NCBI GenBank assembly: GCA_963752965.1
Contig: CAVWAJ010000016.1
Location: 434,001-498,000 of the forward strand
DNA from: QHXW01 sp963752965
Lineage (GTDB): Bacteria > Acidobacteriota > Terriglobia > Bryobacterales > Bryobacteraceae
Reading direction: 5' to 3'
Length of the DNA stretch: 64,000 bases
Shown: positions 1-8,392 of the stretch, piece by piece
How the letters are laid out: the number at the start of each line of letters is the position of its first letter
Position numbering within the stretch: the stretch's first letter is position 1
The notes under the pieces: model-generated
Told to the model about the DNA's origin: nothing
The model's input: the letters and a program-made list of their open reading frames with translations, nothing else
Databases searched by the model: none
Position numbers and translations under genes: made by a program

Positions 1-1089
1 CATACCAGCGGCTTCGTAGAACTCGGCCAAATCGGTTCCGAGCGGAGCGGCGCCGGAAGCTGGAATTGCCATCTTGCCACCGAAGCGCGCCCGAACCTTA
101 GCGAAAACCACGCGGTCAATCAGCGCGAGGGGGCCACGAATCCTCCACGGCACGGGTTCACCGAGGCGTCGATGGCGCATCGCCGCCAGGCCGAGCCCCA
201 GGCCACCCCAAAAAAGTTTCTGAATGGCGGCCGGTTTCTTTTTCAGCTCAGCGCAGATGGTGGCATAGATGCGTTCCCACAGGCGCGGGGGTGCGAGGAA
301 GAACGTGGGCCGCACGATTTTGATCTCCTGCGGCAGCTTGATTAGACTCTCGGTGAAGTTGACGGGCAGGCCGCAACGAATGGGCAGCAGTTCCAACACG
401 ACGCGCTGTGCGATGTGCGCCGAGGGCAGAAAGGCGAGGGTGCGATCTTTGGGGCCAACAGGCAGCGCGACGGGCGCCATATCGATATTCGACACCAGGG
501 CGTTGTGGGTGACCATGACCATTTTCGGCTCGCCGGTGGCGCCAGAGGTGAGGTAGAGAATAGCGTCGTCGGTGGGCTGCACTTCGGCGCGAATGGTGCT
601 GAGCAAGGCCGGATCGCGCGCGATGGCGGAGCGGCCAAACTCGCGAAGCTGGTCGAGCGTGATGACACCGGGAGCCTCGCCGGTCAGGAGAAAGCGTTTC
701 TCTATGGGCGCATCCTTGAGCTGCTCGAGGGTCTTGGGATCCTCCGCGAACAACGCCTTTGCATCGCACGCTTGCAGGGTGCGAATCGTTTCCCTGACTG
801 GATAGTTGGGATATAGCGCGGCCGCGATGGAACCGTTGGCCAGTATGCCGAGATCAGCAAGATAGAATTCCAGGCGTGTTTCGGAATCGAGAGCAACGAT
901 ATCACCCTTGCGAATGCCCAGCGTGCGCAGGCCGGCGGCGACCTCCTCGACCGCGGTGCGGTACTCCACCCAATGCAGCGTCCGCACCTTTCTCTTGCCG
1001 TCCTCGGTGTAGGGCTGGTGCAGAGCGGGAGCATGCCCAAACACTTCGGCGGCTTCTTCAAGGACACGGAAGACTGTGCGATCGGCCAT
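1..1089 (-). CDS. Long-chain acyl-CoA synthetase (AMP-forming), C-terminus beyond window
   Basis: AMP-dependent acyl-CoA synthetase, which would activate a fatty acid through an acyl-adenylate to acyl-CoA. The frame reads open for 363 codons from ATG at 1089 down to base 1, so the C-terminal part lies outside the window. The N-terminal ANL domain is recognisable. The P-loop-like AMP motif LTSGATGEPKMVMVTH sits near residues 177-192 and fits the family signature TSGTTGxPKG, with Ala for the first Thr. A downstream stretch, FLAPPRLWERIYA, matches the conserved xxxPRxWE region of long-chain enzymes. It lies 42 bp downstream of the glycosylase gene on the same strand. Substrate chain length cannot be read from the sequence. 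Confidence 0.88.
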   Translation of the reverse strand, partial: MADRTVFRVLEEAAEVFGHAPALHQPYTEDGKRKVRTLHWVEYRTAVEEVAAGLRTLGIRKGDIVALDSETRLEFYLADLGILANGSIAAALYPNYPVRETIRTLQACDAKALFAEDPKTLEQLKDAPIEKRFLLTGEAPGVITLDQLREFGRSAIARDPALLSTIRAEVQPTDDAILYLTSGATGEPKMVMVTHNALVSNIDMAPVALPVGPKDRTLAFLPSAHIAQRVVLELLPIRCGLPVNFTESLIKLPQEIKIVRPTFFLAPPRLWERIYATICAELKKKPAAIQKLFWGGLGLGLAAMRHRRLGEPVPWRIRGPLALIDRVVFAKVRARFGGKMAIPASGAAPLGTDLAEFYEAAGM

Positions 1090-1131
1090 CAAAAAAAGGC
1101 TACCACGGAGGCCTGGAGCGACCTAGCCGGG

Positions 1132-2043
1132 CTAGCGCAGAGCGGCGAGACGCGGCAAAGCCTCGAGTTCCTCAAGTGTGCGGGGCCAATCTTCGCGCCA
1201 CAGGCGGGAGAGCGCGCGGTCGGCAAGCAATTTGCCGCCGGTCTGGCAGCGCGCACAGTAGTTGGTTTCGTTGGATGCGTAGCGGATACGCTGCACTTTG
1301 GCGCCGCAAACGGGGCAGGGCTGGCCGTAGCGGCCGTGGACGGCCATGCCTTCCCGGAAAGCGGTGACTTTCTCGGGGAATGCGCCCCGAGCATCCGCGC
1401 GCAGGCGACCGGCCCATTCGATGAGGACGGCTTGGGTGGCATCGTAGAGACGCTGGATCTGCTCGGACGAAAGTTTCTGGGTGAGCGCGACCGGGGAAAG
1501 CTGAGCGCGATGCAGGATCTCATCCGAGTACGCATTGCCAATGCCGCTGAACAGGCGCGGATCGGTGAGCGCGCGTTTGAGCGTGTGATTGGCCGAGGTA
1601 AGGGCAGCCGAAAAAGCGGCGATGCCGGAATCGAGAACCTCGATGCCTCCGGCGTCGAGAGATCGGAGGCCATCGTCGCCGCGCACAAGGTGCAGCGACG
1701 CGCGCTTTTGCGAACCGGCCTCGGTGAGCACCAGAGTACCGTTGGAAAAATCGAAGGCCGCGGGCGCGTTCTTACGGGCGAGCTTGGCGCCTGGCTCGCG
1801 CCAATGCAAGCGGCCGGCGATCATGAGATGCAGGACGAGCCAGTAGTCATCCTCCAGCCCGATGGCTATGCGCTTGCCGACGCGGCGGAGCGCGCCGACC
1901 TTTTTCCCGTTGACGGCGGCGAGCGGTGGCGCGACGGTGCGCAGCAGGAATGGGCTGGCGAGGCGCACGCGATCGAGAACCTGGCCGAGTATCCGCGATT
2001 CGAGCGCCTCGATATAGACGACGATGTCGGGTAGTTCCGGCAT
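1132..2043 (-). CDS. mutM: Formamidopyrimidine-DNA glycosylase family (Fpg/Nei) base-excision repair enzyme
   Basis: Bifunctional DNA glycosylase/AP lyase of the Fpg/Nei family, 303 aa. The mature N-terminus starts Pro-Glu (MPELPD), which supplies the catalytic proline and glutamate. A conserved RRVGKR block near residues 53-58 carries the family's catalytic lysine. The C-terminus has a four-cysteine zinc finger (CPVC...CARC), normal for Fpg. The helix-two-turn-helix signature region FSGIGNAYSDEILH is intact. The second residue group PDIVVY differs from classical MPELPEVE, so Nei-like specificity cannot be excluded. The gene lies 9 bp downstream of vapC on the same strand and may be co-transcribed with it. 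Confidence 0.85.
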   Translation of the reverse strand: MPELPDIVVYIEALESRILGQVLDRVRLASPFLLRTVAPPLAAVNGKKVGALRRVGKRIAIGLEDDYWLVLHLMIAGRLHWREPGAKLARKNAPAAFDFSNGTLVLTEAGSQKRASLHLVRGDDGLRSLDAGGIEVLDSGIAAFSAALTSANHTLKRALTDPRLFSGIGNAYSDEILHRAQLSPVALTQKLSSEQIQRLYDATQAVLIEWAGRLRADARGAFPEKVTAFREGMAVHGRYGQPCPVCGAKVQRIRYASNETNYCARCQTGGKLLADRALSRLWREDWPRTLEELEALPRLAALR

Positions 2044-2052
2044 AGGGGACGC

Positions 2053-2460
2053 TCAGCCGACCGTGAGGCGCTCCAAGTGCTGTGAAGCTTGCAAACCAGT
2101 GTATCTGGCGATCACGTCGAAATCTCTGTCCCTGTGCCACACGGGGACTTTATTCTCGATGGCAATAGCAGCGATCAAACAGTCTGCTGACGAGCGAACG
2201 GTATAGCCCTTCTGCCGTCCTCGCCGATAGATATCGGCCGCTTGCAGAAAGATGTCGCATGGCAGAGGGTCGCTGAGGCGGGGAATGGCAAGGAGGCTAT
2301 CACGAAAGGAGCCGCTGGCAGGGAGCTCGCAGAGACCCTGCAGAACCTCCTGGACGATCGGCCCGCACGTCACAAATTGGAGAAGGCGATCACCGGCGAG
2401 CGCACGGCCTAGCCGGCGGTTCATCAGTTCGATCCAAACGGACGTGTCGACCAGTATCAA
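2053..2460 (-). CDS. vapC: VapC-type PIN-domain ribonuclease toxin
   Basis: PIN-domain endoribonuclease toxin of 135 aa. The four expected acidic positions are present: Asp5 in ILVDTS, Glu in IVQEVLQ, Asp in SSADCLIAA and Asp in HRDRDFD. VapC toxins cleave specific RNAs, commonly initiator tRNA or 23S rRNA; the target here is unknown. The start is TTG at 2460, and TTGA forms a 4-base overlap with the antitoxin stop, the usual translational coupling of vapBC. No ATG lies near the conserved N-terminus, so the weak start codon appears genuine. Confidence 0.87.
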   Translation of the reverse strand: MILVDTSVWIELMNRRLGRALAGDRLLQFVTCGPIVQEVLQGLCELPASGSFRDSLLAIPRLSDPLPCDIFLQAADIYRRGRQKGYTVRSSADCLIAAIAIENKVPVWHRDRDFDVIARYTGLQASQHLERLTVG

Positions 2461-2705
2461 CGGCTCCTCGGCCGTCGTGACGAAGATACGGGCCGGCGCT
2501 TACGAGCGGGAAGGTCCTCGCGCATCTCCGATAGATCGCCTTCCCAGAGACCTTTGCCGAAGAAGCCGGACAGGCGCTGAATTTTTCGCATACGTAGAAC
2601 TTCCTGAAGTGCGAGATTCACGGTGCCTGAATACGTCTTGGTCTGGAGCTCACGCATGGCAGTTTCAAGCAAGGGCGCATCCAACACAAGATTTGTGCGC
2701 TTCAT
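2457..2705 (-). CDS. vapB: VapB-type antitoxin
   Basis: Small (82 aa) antitoxin directly upstream of the PIN toxin. The start MKRTNLVLDAPLLE at 2705 is chosen because it begins the ribbon-helix-helix-like DNA-binding segment; the frame extends further upstream but without family character. The N-terminal half resembles VapB antitoxins with the conserved RTN(L/I)xLD opening. The basic C-terminal tail (KRRPVSSSRRPRSR) is unusual, because many VapB tails are acidic. The pair probably represses its own promoter, because a perfect palindrome lies just upstream. Confidence 0.8.
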   Translation of the reverse strand: MKRTNLVLDAPLLETAMRELQTKTYSGTVNLALQEVLRMRKIQRLSGFFGKGLWEGDLSEMREDLPARKRRPVSSSRRPRSR

Positions 2706-2707
2706 GT

Positions 2708-2718
2708 GTATAGTATAC
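2708..2718. promoter_or_regulatory. Palindromic vapBC operator overlapping a -10-like box
   Basis: GTATAGTATAC is a perfect 11-bp palindrome ending 3 bp before the vapB ATG. On the minus strand it contains TATACT, a good -10 box. If this is used, transcription would start at or next to the ATG, giving a leaderless mRNA. Autoregulation by the RHH antitoxin is inferred from the TA family. Confidence 0.5.
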
Positions 2719-2776
2719 TTCAGGGCACCGGATCGAATCACGCGGGTTAGATGGCGGCTGGCTCTATTTGTGAAGA

Positions 2777-3550
2777 TCAAGCGGGCCGCGGAGTCTCCAC
2801 CGGGGCCGGTACCTCACCCGCCAGCTCGGCGACCTGCCGGGCAATGGTTTCGGTCAATTGCGCCCGATCCTTGAGCTGCATGCCCGTGGTCGGAATCGGG
2901 TCCCCAATGTTCAATGTGACAGGGCCGCCACGCACGTAATTGGACCCCATGGGCAGCACGTCACGAGTACCTACCAGACCCAGCGGCACGATCGGAACAC
3001 CGGCCTTGATCGCGATATAAGCAGCGCCTTCTTTGAATTCACGCATGCCGCCACGCGAACGGCCACCTTCGGGGAACAACAACATGGAAATCTTGCGCTC
3101 CTGAATGAGGCGCGCACCCAGCGCCATGCTTTTGACCGATTCGCGGGCATCACCGCGCACCACGGGAAGGTGGCCAGCGCGCTTCAAGTGGGTGCCCAGG
3201 AACGGAATCAGAAACAAGCCTTTCTTGGCGTAGAAGCGGAACTCCACCGGAATGGTAGCCAGGATTGCCGGAATATCCATGTAGCTGCGGTGATTGGAAA
3301 CAAAGACGTAGCTTTGGCTGGGATCGATTTTCTCGAGGCCGTGAACCATCAGTTGCACACGTGCCACACGCAGCAGCCAGCGCCCCCAAGGACCCGCGAG
3401 CTCGTTGCACCGGCGGCCGGTTGTATCGAAAAGGCTGACGATGAAGGAGGCTGTGCCGAAGACAACGGTGACCAGCACGATGAGGGGATCGGTAAACAGG
3501 AGCGACCGCAAATGGCCAAGAGACATTGCCGGTGAGAGTATTCTACCCAT
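2777..3550 (-). CDS. plsC: 1-acyl-sn-glycerol-3-phosphate acyltransferase
   Basis: Membrane acyltransferase that makes phosphatidic acid from lysophosphatidic acid, 257 aa. The LPLAT motifs are present: NHRSYMD (Asn86, His87, Asp92; the HX4D catalytic pair) and FPEGGRSR (glycerophosphate-binding block). A hydrophobic N-terminal helix (residues about 20-40) anchors it to the membrane. The ATG at 3550 overlaps the end of folC by 8 bases (ATGGGTAG); a second Met (residue 9, position 3526) is an alternative start. Phospholipid synthesis fits the neighbouring accD. Confidence 0.9.
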   Translation of the reverse strand: MGRILSPAMSLGHLRSLLFTDPLIVLVTVVFGTASFIVSLFDTTGRRCNELAGPWGRWLLRVARVQLMVHGLEKIDPSQSYVFVSNHRSYMDIPAILATIPVEFRFYAKKGLFLIPFLGTHLKRAGHLPVVRGDARESVKSMALGARLIQERKISMLLFPEGGRSRGGMREFKEGAAYIAIKAGVPIVPLGLVGTRDVLPMGSNYVRGGPVTLNIGDPIPTTGMQLKDRAQLTETIARQVAELAGEVPAPVETPRPA

Positions 3551-4814
3551 TCAGCAGGGTCATGGCCTCGCCCACCAGGAAAAGCGAGCCAGTGATGAAA
3601 ATCGCGCGATCGGGGGCGCCGGAACGGGCCATCTCCAGCGCCTTGCGAAGATCCGGCGCGGTGCGCAGGTTGGGGTGCCCGGACAGAGCGCGGATGGTTG
3701 CAGGATCGACCGCGCGGGTTTGCGGCGGCGCGGTAGCAATTACTTCCTTGGCATGCGGAAATAGAATGCTGGTGATTTCCTCGACGGCCTTGTCGCGCAT
3801 GGCGCCGTAGATCAAGACCACAGGCCGCGCAACGTAAAAGCGCTCGATGTAGGCCGCGAGAGCGCGAGCCCCGGCGGGGTTGTGTGCGCCATCCAGGATG
3901 ATCTCGGGCGATTCCGAAACGCGGTCCAGACGTCCGGGCCAGCGGGTGTTGGCGATGCCGCGCTGGATCGCGTCTGAAGCTATACCTAAGTGGTGGAGCG
4001 CAGCGATGGCGACGACGGCATTGGATGCCTGGTGCTCGCCGGCAAGAGGGCAATCGATCTGCATCGTGGAGCCATCGCGCAAAGCGAAGTGGCTGCCGCG
4101 GGCAGAATACGCAACGTTGTCTATTCGCCAACGCTCCTGCGCGTGGATTACCTCAATTCCCAGCTCCGCGGCGCGCCGATCCAGCGTCTGCTGCGCTTCC
4201 GGCCGCTGCGCGGCGAACACGGCGGGCACACTCGCCTTGAGAATGCCGGCCTTCTCTCCGGCGATGGATTCCAGACTCTTGCCCAGCAATGCCTCGTGGT
4301 CGAAATCCACGGGCGTGATGACGCACAGCTCCGGACGGACGACGTTGGTCGCGTCCAGACGTCCGCCCAAACCGACTTCGAGCACGACGGCCTGGGTCTC
4401 GCGATCCTGAAATACCAGGAAGGCCATGGCGGTTACGGTTTCGAAGTAAGTGGGGTGGAAGTCGATGGCGCCCTGATTGAGAAGCTGCTCGGCGCCTGCA
4501 TGGACGCGATCGAAGGCAGCACTGAACTCGGAAGCCAGGACAGGGCACCCGTCGATGCGAATGCGCTCCGTGGGCTCGACCAGATGCGGCGAGGTGAACA
4601 GGCCAGTCCGCAAACCGGCGGCGCGGAGACCGGATTCAATCATGGCGCAAACCGAACCCTTGCCATTGGTGCCGGCGACGTGCACGATGCGCGGCAGACG
4701 CTCAGGGTTTCCCAAAGCCACGAGTAGGGTGGTGATGCGCTCGAGCCCGTACTTGGCGGTTTTGACTTCGTTGCCGAGTGAGTACAGGAACCGGACCGAA
4801 TCCGGGTAGGTCAT
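3543..4814 (-). CDS. folC: Bifunctional folylpolyglutamate/dihydrofolate synthase
   Basis: Mur-ligase-family enzyme of 423 aa that adds glutamate to folates and usually also makes dihydrofolate from dihydropteroate. The ATP-binding loop GTNGKGS is at residues 48-54, followed by FTSPHL, the folate-binding loop region. The C-terminal Mur ligase domain shows LDGAHNPAG. Length matches the family. The ATG at 4814 overlaps the accD stop by one base (TAATG), so accD, folC and plsC are translationally coupled. The accD-folC order is common in bacteria. Confidence 0.93.
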   Translation of the reverse strand: MTYPDSVRFLYSLGNEVKTAKYGLERITTLLVALGNPERLPRIVHVAGTNGKGSVCAMIESGLRAAGLRTGLFTSPHLVEPTERIRIDGCPVLASEFSAAFDRVHAGAEQLLNQGAIDFHPTYFETVTAMAFLVFQDRETQAVVLEVGLGGRLDATNVVRPELCVITPVDFDHEALLGKSLESIAGEKAGILKASVPAVFAAQRPEAQQTLDRRAAELGIEVIHAQERWRIDNVAYSARGSHFALRDGSTMQIDCPLAGEHQASNAVVAIAALHHLGIASDAIQRGIANTRWPGRLDRVSESPEIILDGAHNPAGARALAAYIERFYVARPVVLIYGAMRDKAVEEITSILFPHAKEVIATAPPQTRAVDPATIRALSGHPNLRTAPDLRKALEMARSGAPDRAIFITGSLFLVGEAMTLLNG

Positions 4815-5680
4815 TACTGCACCGGGCCGCTGAAGAAGGTCAGAGCTTTGGAAATGTAAGGCTTGAGCTCCATACGCGGCACCACGGCATCGAGCATGCC
4901 GTGTTTCAGCAGGAATTCGCTCCGCTGAAAGCCTTCGGGGAGTTTCTGGCGGATGGTCTGCTCGATGACGCGCGGACCGGCGAAACCAATCAGCGCGCCC
5001 GGCTCGGCGATGTTGAGATCACCCAGCATGGCGAGGCTGGCGGTGACGCCCCCGGTGGTGGGGTCGGTGAGGACACTGATATAAGGGACGCGCGCTTCGT
5101 CGAGGCGCATGAGGGCCGCGGAAATCTTGGCCAGTTGCATGAGGCTGATGGCGCCCTCTTGCATGCGCGCGCCGCCCGAAGCAGAGATAATGACCAGCGG
5201 CTGCCGCGAGGCGATGGACCTTTCGATGGCGCGGGTGATTTTTTCACCCATCACCGCGCCCATACTGCCACCGATGAACTTGGGTTCCATGGCGCAGATC
5301 TGCACTTTGCGGCCGTCGATGGTGCCGGCCGCGGAGATGAGCGCATCCGCAAGAGAAGTGGCCGCTTGTGCGGTGGCCAGACGCTCGCGATAAGAACGTT
5401 GGTCCACGAACTCCAGAGGGTCGGACGAGGATAATTCCGCGTCAAACTGTTGGTAAGGGCCGTCGAGAAGCAATTGCAGCCGCGCTACCGCGTCAATGCG
5501 GAAATGCGCGCCACACTTTGGACAGACACTGTGGCTCTCTTCGAGATCCTTTTTCCAGATAATCTCTTTACAGCTTTCACACTTCTGCCAGAGCCCCTCG
5601 GTCTTGACCTTCCGGTCGCGCTCGTCAGGCTTCGATTGTTTTTTCTCCGGACCGCCGCTTTCACGCTTAAACCAGGACAT
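4814..5680 (-). CDS. accD: Acetyl-CoA carboxylase carboxyltransferase subunit beta
   Basis: Beta half of the acetyl-CoA carboxylase carboxyltransferase, which transfers carboxyl from carboxybiotin to acetyl-CoA to form malonyl-CoA for fatty acid synthesis. It is 288 aa, normal for AccD. The N-terminal zinc ribbon is Cys34, Cys37, Cys53, Cys56. The crotonase-like core has the oxyanion and CoA-binding stretches SASGGARMQEG and DPTTGGVTAS. The alpha subunit is not in this window. The gene lies 13 bp after rlmH on the same strand. Confidence 0.95.
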   Translation of the reverse strand: MSWFKRESGGPEKKQSKPDERDRKVKTEGLWQKCESCKEIIWKKDLEESHSVCPKCGAHFRIDAVARLQLLLDGPYQQFDAELSSSDPLEFVDQRSYRERLATAQAATSLADALISAAGTIDGRKVQICAMEPKFIGGSMGAVMGEKITRAIERSIASRQPLVIISASGGARMQEGAISLMQLAKISAALMRLDEARVPYISVLTDPTTGGVTASLAMLGDLNIAEPGALIGFAGPRVIEQTIRQKLPEGFQRSEFLLKHGMLDAVVPRMELKPYISKALTFFSGPVQ

Positions 5681-5693
5681 GAAACCACCTACC

Positions 5694-6113
5694 TTAGCGC
5701 GGGTAAGGATGGCCCCGCAACGTGGTGAAGGCCCGGTAGATCTGCTCGGCGAGCATGGCGCGCGCCAGTTCGTGCGGAAACGTCATGCGGGAAAGCGAAA
5801 CGAGCAGATCGGAGCGATCGCGCCAGGCAGGCGGAAGACCGTCGGCGCCACCCATCAGAAACAACAGGTCGCGGCCCTCCATCTCGGCTTTCTCGACCAG
5901 TGTGGTGAACTGGCGCGAATCCATCTCACGGCCCGCGGGATCGAGAAGGACTTTGCGCGCCGACGGGTGCCGTGACCAGGGATCGAAGCGATCGGGCCGG
6001 ATTTCGCGCATCTCACATGGAGCATAATGCGCGCTACGATCGATGAAATCCGCGGCGATTCGATTGGCCGCCGGATCGCGCGCCTTCCCGATGTAGTAAA
6101 GAAAAACCTTCAC
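5694..6113 (-). CDS. rlmH: 23S rRNA (pseudouridine1915-N3)-methyltransferase RlmH
   Basis: SPOUT-fold methyltransferase of 139 aa that methylates pseudouridine 1915 of 23S rRNA. The SAM-binding trefoil knot is visible as LLFLMGGADGLP, followed by the conserved LSRMTFPHELARAMLAEQIYRA and the C-terminal GHPYPR (canonical HPYH, with Pro for the last His). The start is GTG at 6113 (VKVFLYYIG), which matches family length and forms a 4-base GTGA overlap with rsfS. A longer in-frame extension exists but lacks family similarity. Confidence 0.92.
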   Translation of the reverse strand: MKVFLYYIGKARDPAANRIAADFIDRSAHYAPCEMREIRPDRFDPWSRHPSARKVLLDPAGREMDSRQFTTLVEKAEMEGRDLLFLMGGADGLPPAWRDRSDLLVSLSRMTFPHELARAMLAEQIYRAFTTLRGHPYPR

Positions 6114-6475
6114 GCGGGGATGTCGAGAGTTTTGGCGTTGCGCCAGAGACGTTCGAGATCGTAGTAGGTGCGGGCATGGGGCGAGAAGACGTGAATCAGA
6201 AAATCGCCGTAGTCGAGCAGCACCCACTCGGCCTGGTTATAGCCTTCCACACTCAGCGGAAACTCGCCTCGTTCCTTGAGTTGCAGCCCGATCTCGTCAC
6301 TGATGGCCTGAATCTGCCGGTTATTGCCACCGGTGCAAACAACAAAATAGTCCGCGAAAGAGGTGATACCGGTAAGATCCAGCACCTTGATGTCGGTCGC
6401 TTTTTTCGATTCAGCGGCACGGACTGCCGTGAGCCACGCGGGGATTTCGTGATGGGTTCGTTCGGTCCTGCTCAG
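6110..6475 (-). CDS. rsfS: Ribosomal silencing factor RsfS, probable CTG start
   Basis: RsfS/Iojap binds uL14 and blocks subunit joining when nutrients are scarce. The core LDLTGITSFADYFVVCTG and the later VEGYNQAEWVLLDYGD are typical. An internal GTG at 6385 would remove the conserved first helix (WLTAVRAAESKKATDIK), which is in frame upstream. That upstream frame has no ATG, GTG or TTG before its stop near 6523. The only NTG codon is CTG at 6475, preceded by AGGAG with 5-base spacing. This gives a 121-aa protein, right for the family. A TATAGT box lies at 6498-6503. Confidence 0.82.
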   Translation of the reverse strand: MSRTERTHHEIPAWLTAVRAAESKKATDIKVLDLTGITSFADYFVVCTGGNNRQIQAISDEIGLQLKERGEFPLSVEGYNQAEWVLLDYGDFLIHVFSPHARTYYDLERLWRNAKTLDIPA

Positions 6476-6658
6476 AAGCGCTCCTACACGGTATCGTACT
6501 ATAACTTGCGGGAGATGCGGGTAAGAACCTCACGGCTGCGACGCAATTCAGGCGGATCGCATCCTTCGTGTCGCCCTTAACGAACGTGGCTCGTACGAGG
6601 ACTGACTACTCATCGCCTGCCGTGACGTGAGGTTGACGCCAGAAAGGTCGGGCTTATC

Positions 6659-7273
6659 ATGCCGGCCAAAGCACTAGCTCAGGAAATTAAAGTCAAGAAC
6701 ATCATCGACATTGCCTTGGGCTTCTCGTCGATGACGAGAGTATTTTCCAAAGGCTCAAATGCGGAAATCACGAAGCAGCTTGAACAACTGCTTAAGGGTC
6801 TGGATCGCATCCGCGACCGAGAATCTTATGAAAGAGTCTATGCGGACTTTTGCTATCGGTTTAGCCAGACAATTCGCACTGCCGAGAAAAAGTTGAAGGA
6901 TGGGCGGGTAAAACCAAGCCATGCCTGCTCATTCGGACAGGGGGCCAAGGTACCGGATATTGCAGCCAAGGTCTACGCCTACTATTGTGATCAGCCTACT
7001 GCCGATGTAGCACGAAGGCTTGTCCCGATGCTGCACGGTGCATTGGACAACGGGCTGATGAAATATTTGGCAAATGGTCATGGCGGCGTAAGTGCAAAAA
7101 GCATCGAGGATGTGGATCGCGAGCAGTACGAAGCGCTGCAGTCTCTTGTGGCGCGGGATATCGAGAAACGATTTCAATCCGAGATCTGTCCCGTTCAGTG
7201 GGACGATATCGTATGGCGCGAACAGAATCGACCGCAGGACGCAGGCGTACCCTCGGACACGCTGCAAGCATGA
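6659..7273 (+). CDS. Hypothetical protein
   Basis: 204-aa soluble protein, mostly alpha-helical by appearance, with no signal peptide or membrane segment. I do not recognise the family. Its base composition is visibly less GC-rich than its neighbours, which suggests recent acquisition. Its stop overlaps the start of the nitronate monooxygenase by 4 bases (ATGA), so the two are likely translated together. Residues worth noting are a Cys-rich-poor central block HACSFGQGAKVPD and a C-terminal CPVQWDDIVWRE. Confidence 0.6.
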   Translation: MPAKALAQEIKVKNIIDIALGFSSMTRVFSKGSNAEITKQLEQLLKGLDRIRDRESYERVYADFCYRFSQTIRTAEKKLKDGRVKPSHACSFGQGAKVPDIAAKVYAYYCDQPTADVARRLVPMLHGALDNGLMKYLANGHGGVSAKSIEDVDREQYEALQSLVARDIEKRFQSEICPVQWDDIVWREQNRPQDAGVPSDTLQA

Positions 7274-8313
7274 ACGCTCTCCTCGAGCAGTTGGGTATTC
7301 AGCTCCCCATCATCCAGGCTCCGATGGCGGGAGGCAGCGACACACCCGAGTTAGCTGCGGCCGTCTCGAATGCCGGCGGTCTTGGGTCGCTGGGAGTTAG
7401 TTATCTTGTGCCGGATCAGATTGCGGAGTCGATCCGGCAGGTTCGCACGCAGACAAACAGGCCCTTCAACGTTAACCTTTTCGCCAGAGCTCCCGAGCCC
7501 GACCCGAAGATCGATCCCGCACCGATGCTGGCTGTTCTCGCCGAGATTCACGAGGCGTTCGGATTGCCGGCTCCAGTGCTGCCCGTTCTGCCGGCCGACC
7601 CCTTCCCCAAGCAGCTCGAGGCCGTGTTGGAGGCGCGGCCACCCGTTTTCAGTTTCACCTTCGGCATACCGGGAGTCGACGCGATGGCCCGCCTTAAGGC
7701 GGCAGGAATTGTGATCCTAGGCACGGCGACCATCGTCGCAGAAGCTCGAATGCTGGTGGATGCCGGCGTCGACGCGATTGTCGCGCAAGGCGCCGAAGCG
7801 GGAGCGCACCGCGGCACTTTCGCCGGGCCGTTTGAGGAAGCCATGATCCCAACCTTCGATCTGGTACAGGGAATCCGCCGCGTGGTGGAGACGCCGGTAA
7901 TCGCCTCAGGTGGGCTGATGAGTGGCCAGGATGTGAGGGCCGCAATGGCGCTCGGAGCATCCGCGGCTCAACTCGGCACTGCGTTTCTACCTTGCCCGGA
8001 GTCGGGCGCGCCCGAGACGCACAAACGGGCGATCCTGACGGCACGCGCGGATACCACCGTGATCACGCGCGCTTTCTCCGGACGGCCGGCGCGCGGACTG
8101 GCCAATGCCTTCATTGCGAAACTGGCGGGGAAGGAGCACATCATCCTGCCTTACCCCTTGCAGAACGCTCTCACTCGGGCCATGCGCGCAGCCGCGGCGA
8201 AGCGAGGCGACGCGGGATTCCTGTCGCTCTGGGCCGGGAAGGGCGTGGCCCGGTCGCACTCTCCGCCAGCGGCCAAACTCGTCGCGTACCTTGCCGACGA
8301 GATGAATTGCTAA
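7270..8313 (+). CDS. Nitronate monooxygenase / 2-nitropropane dioxygenase family
   Basis: FMN-dependent TIM-barrel oxidase of 347 aa. The start MNALLEQLGIQLPIIQAPMAG at 7270 gives the typical N-terminus with the QAPMAGG flavin-contact motif. The catalytic-His region AQGAEAGAHRGTF and the FMN phosphate-binding strands IASGGLMSGQDVRAAMALGA are intact. These enzymes oxidise propionate-3-nitronate or related nitronates to aldehydes; some relatives are enoyl reductases. Coupled by ATGA to the hypothetical gene upstream. Confidence 0.88.
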   Translation: MNALLEQLGIQLPIIQAPMAGGSDTPELAAAVSNAGGLGSLGVSYLVPDQIAESIRQVRTQTNRPFNVNLFARAPEPDPKIDPAPMLAVLAEIHEAFGLPAPVLPVLPADPFPKQLEAVLEARPPVFSFTFGIPGVDAMARLKAAGIVILGTATIVAEARMLVDAGVDAIVAQGAEAGAHRGTFAGPFEEAMIPTFDLVQGIRRVVETPVIASGGLMSGQDVRAAMALGASAAQLGTAFLPCPESGAPETHKRAILTARADTTVITRAFSGRPARGLANAFIAKLAGKEHIILPYPLQNALTRAMRAAAAKRGDAGFLSLWAGKGVARSHSPPAAKLVAYLADEMNC

Positions 8314-8392
8314 TCGTTCCCTCCTGGTACTGGTACGCCTTAGCACGCTTTCGTCTTGTGCCTTCGATTCGCCCGCGATATCTTAACCACAG

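Noticed and set aside
973..2034. Long plus-strand frame (353 codons) across the glycosylase gene
   Set aside because: It is a shadow of the Fpg/Nei gene on the other strand, with no ribosome site or family motif.
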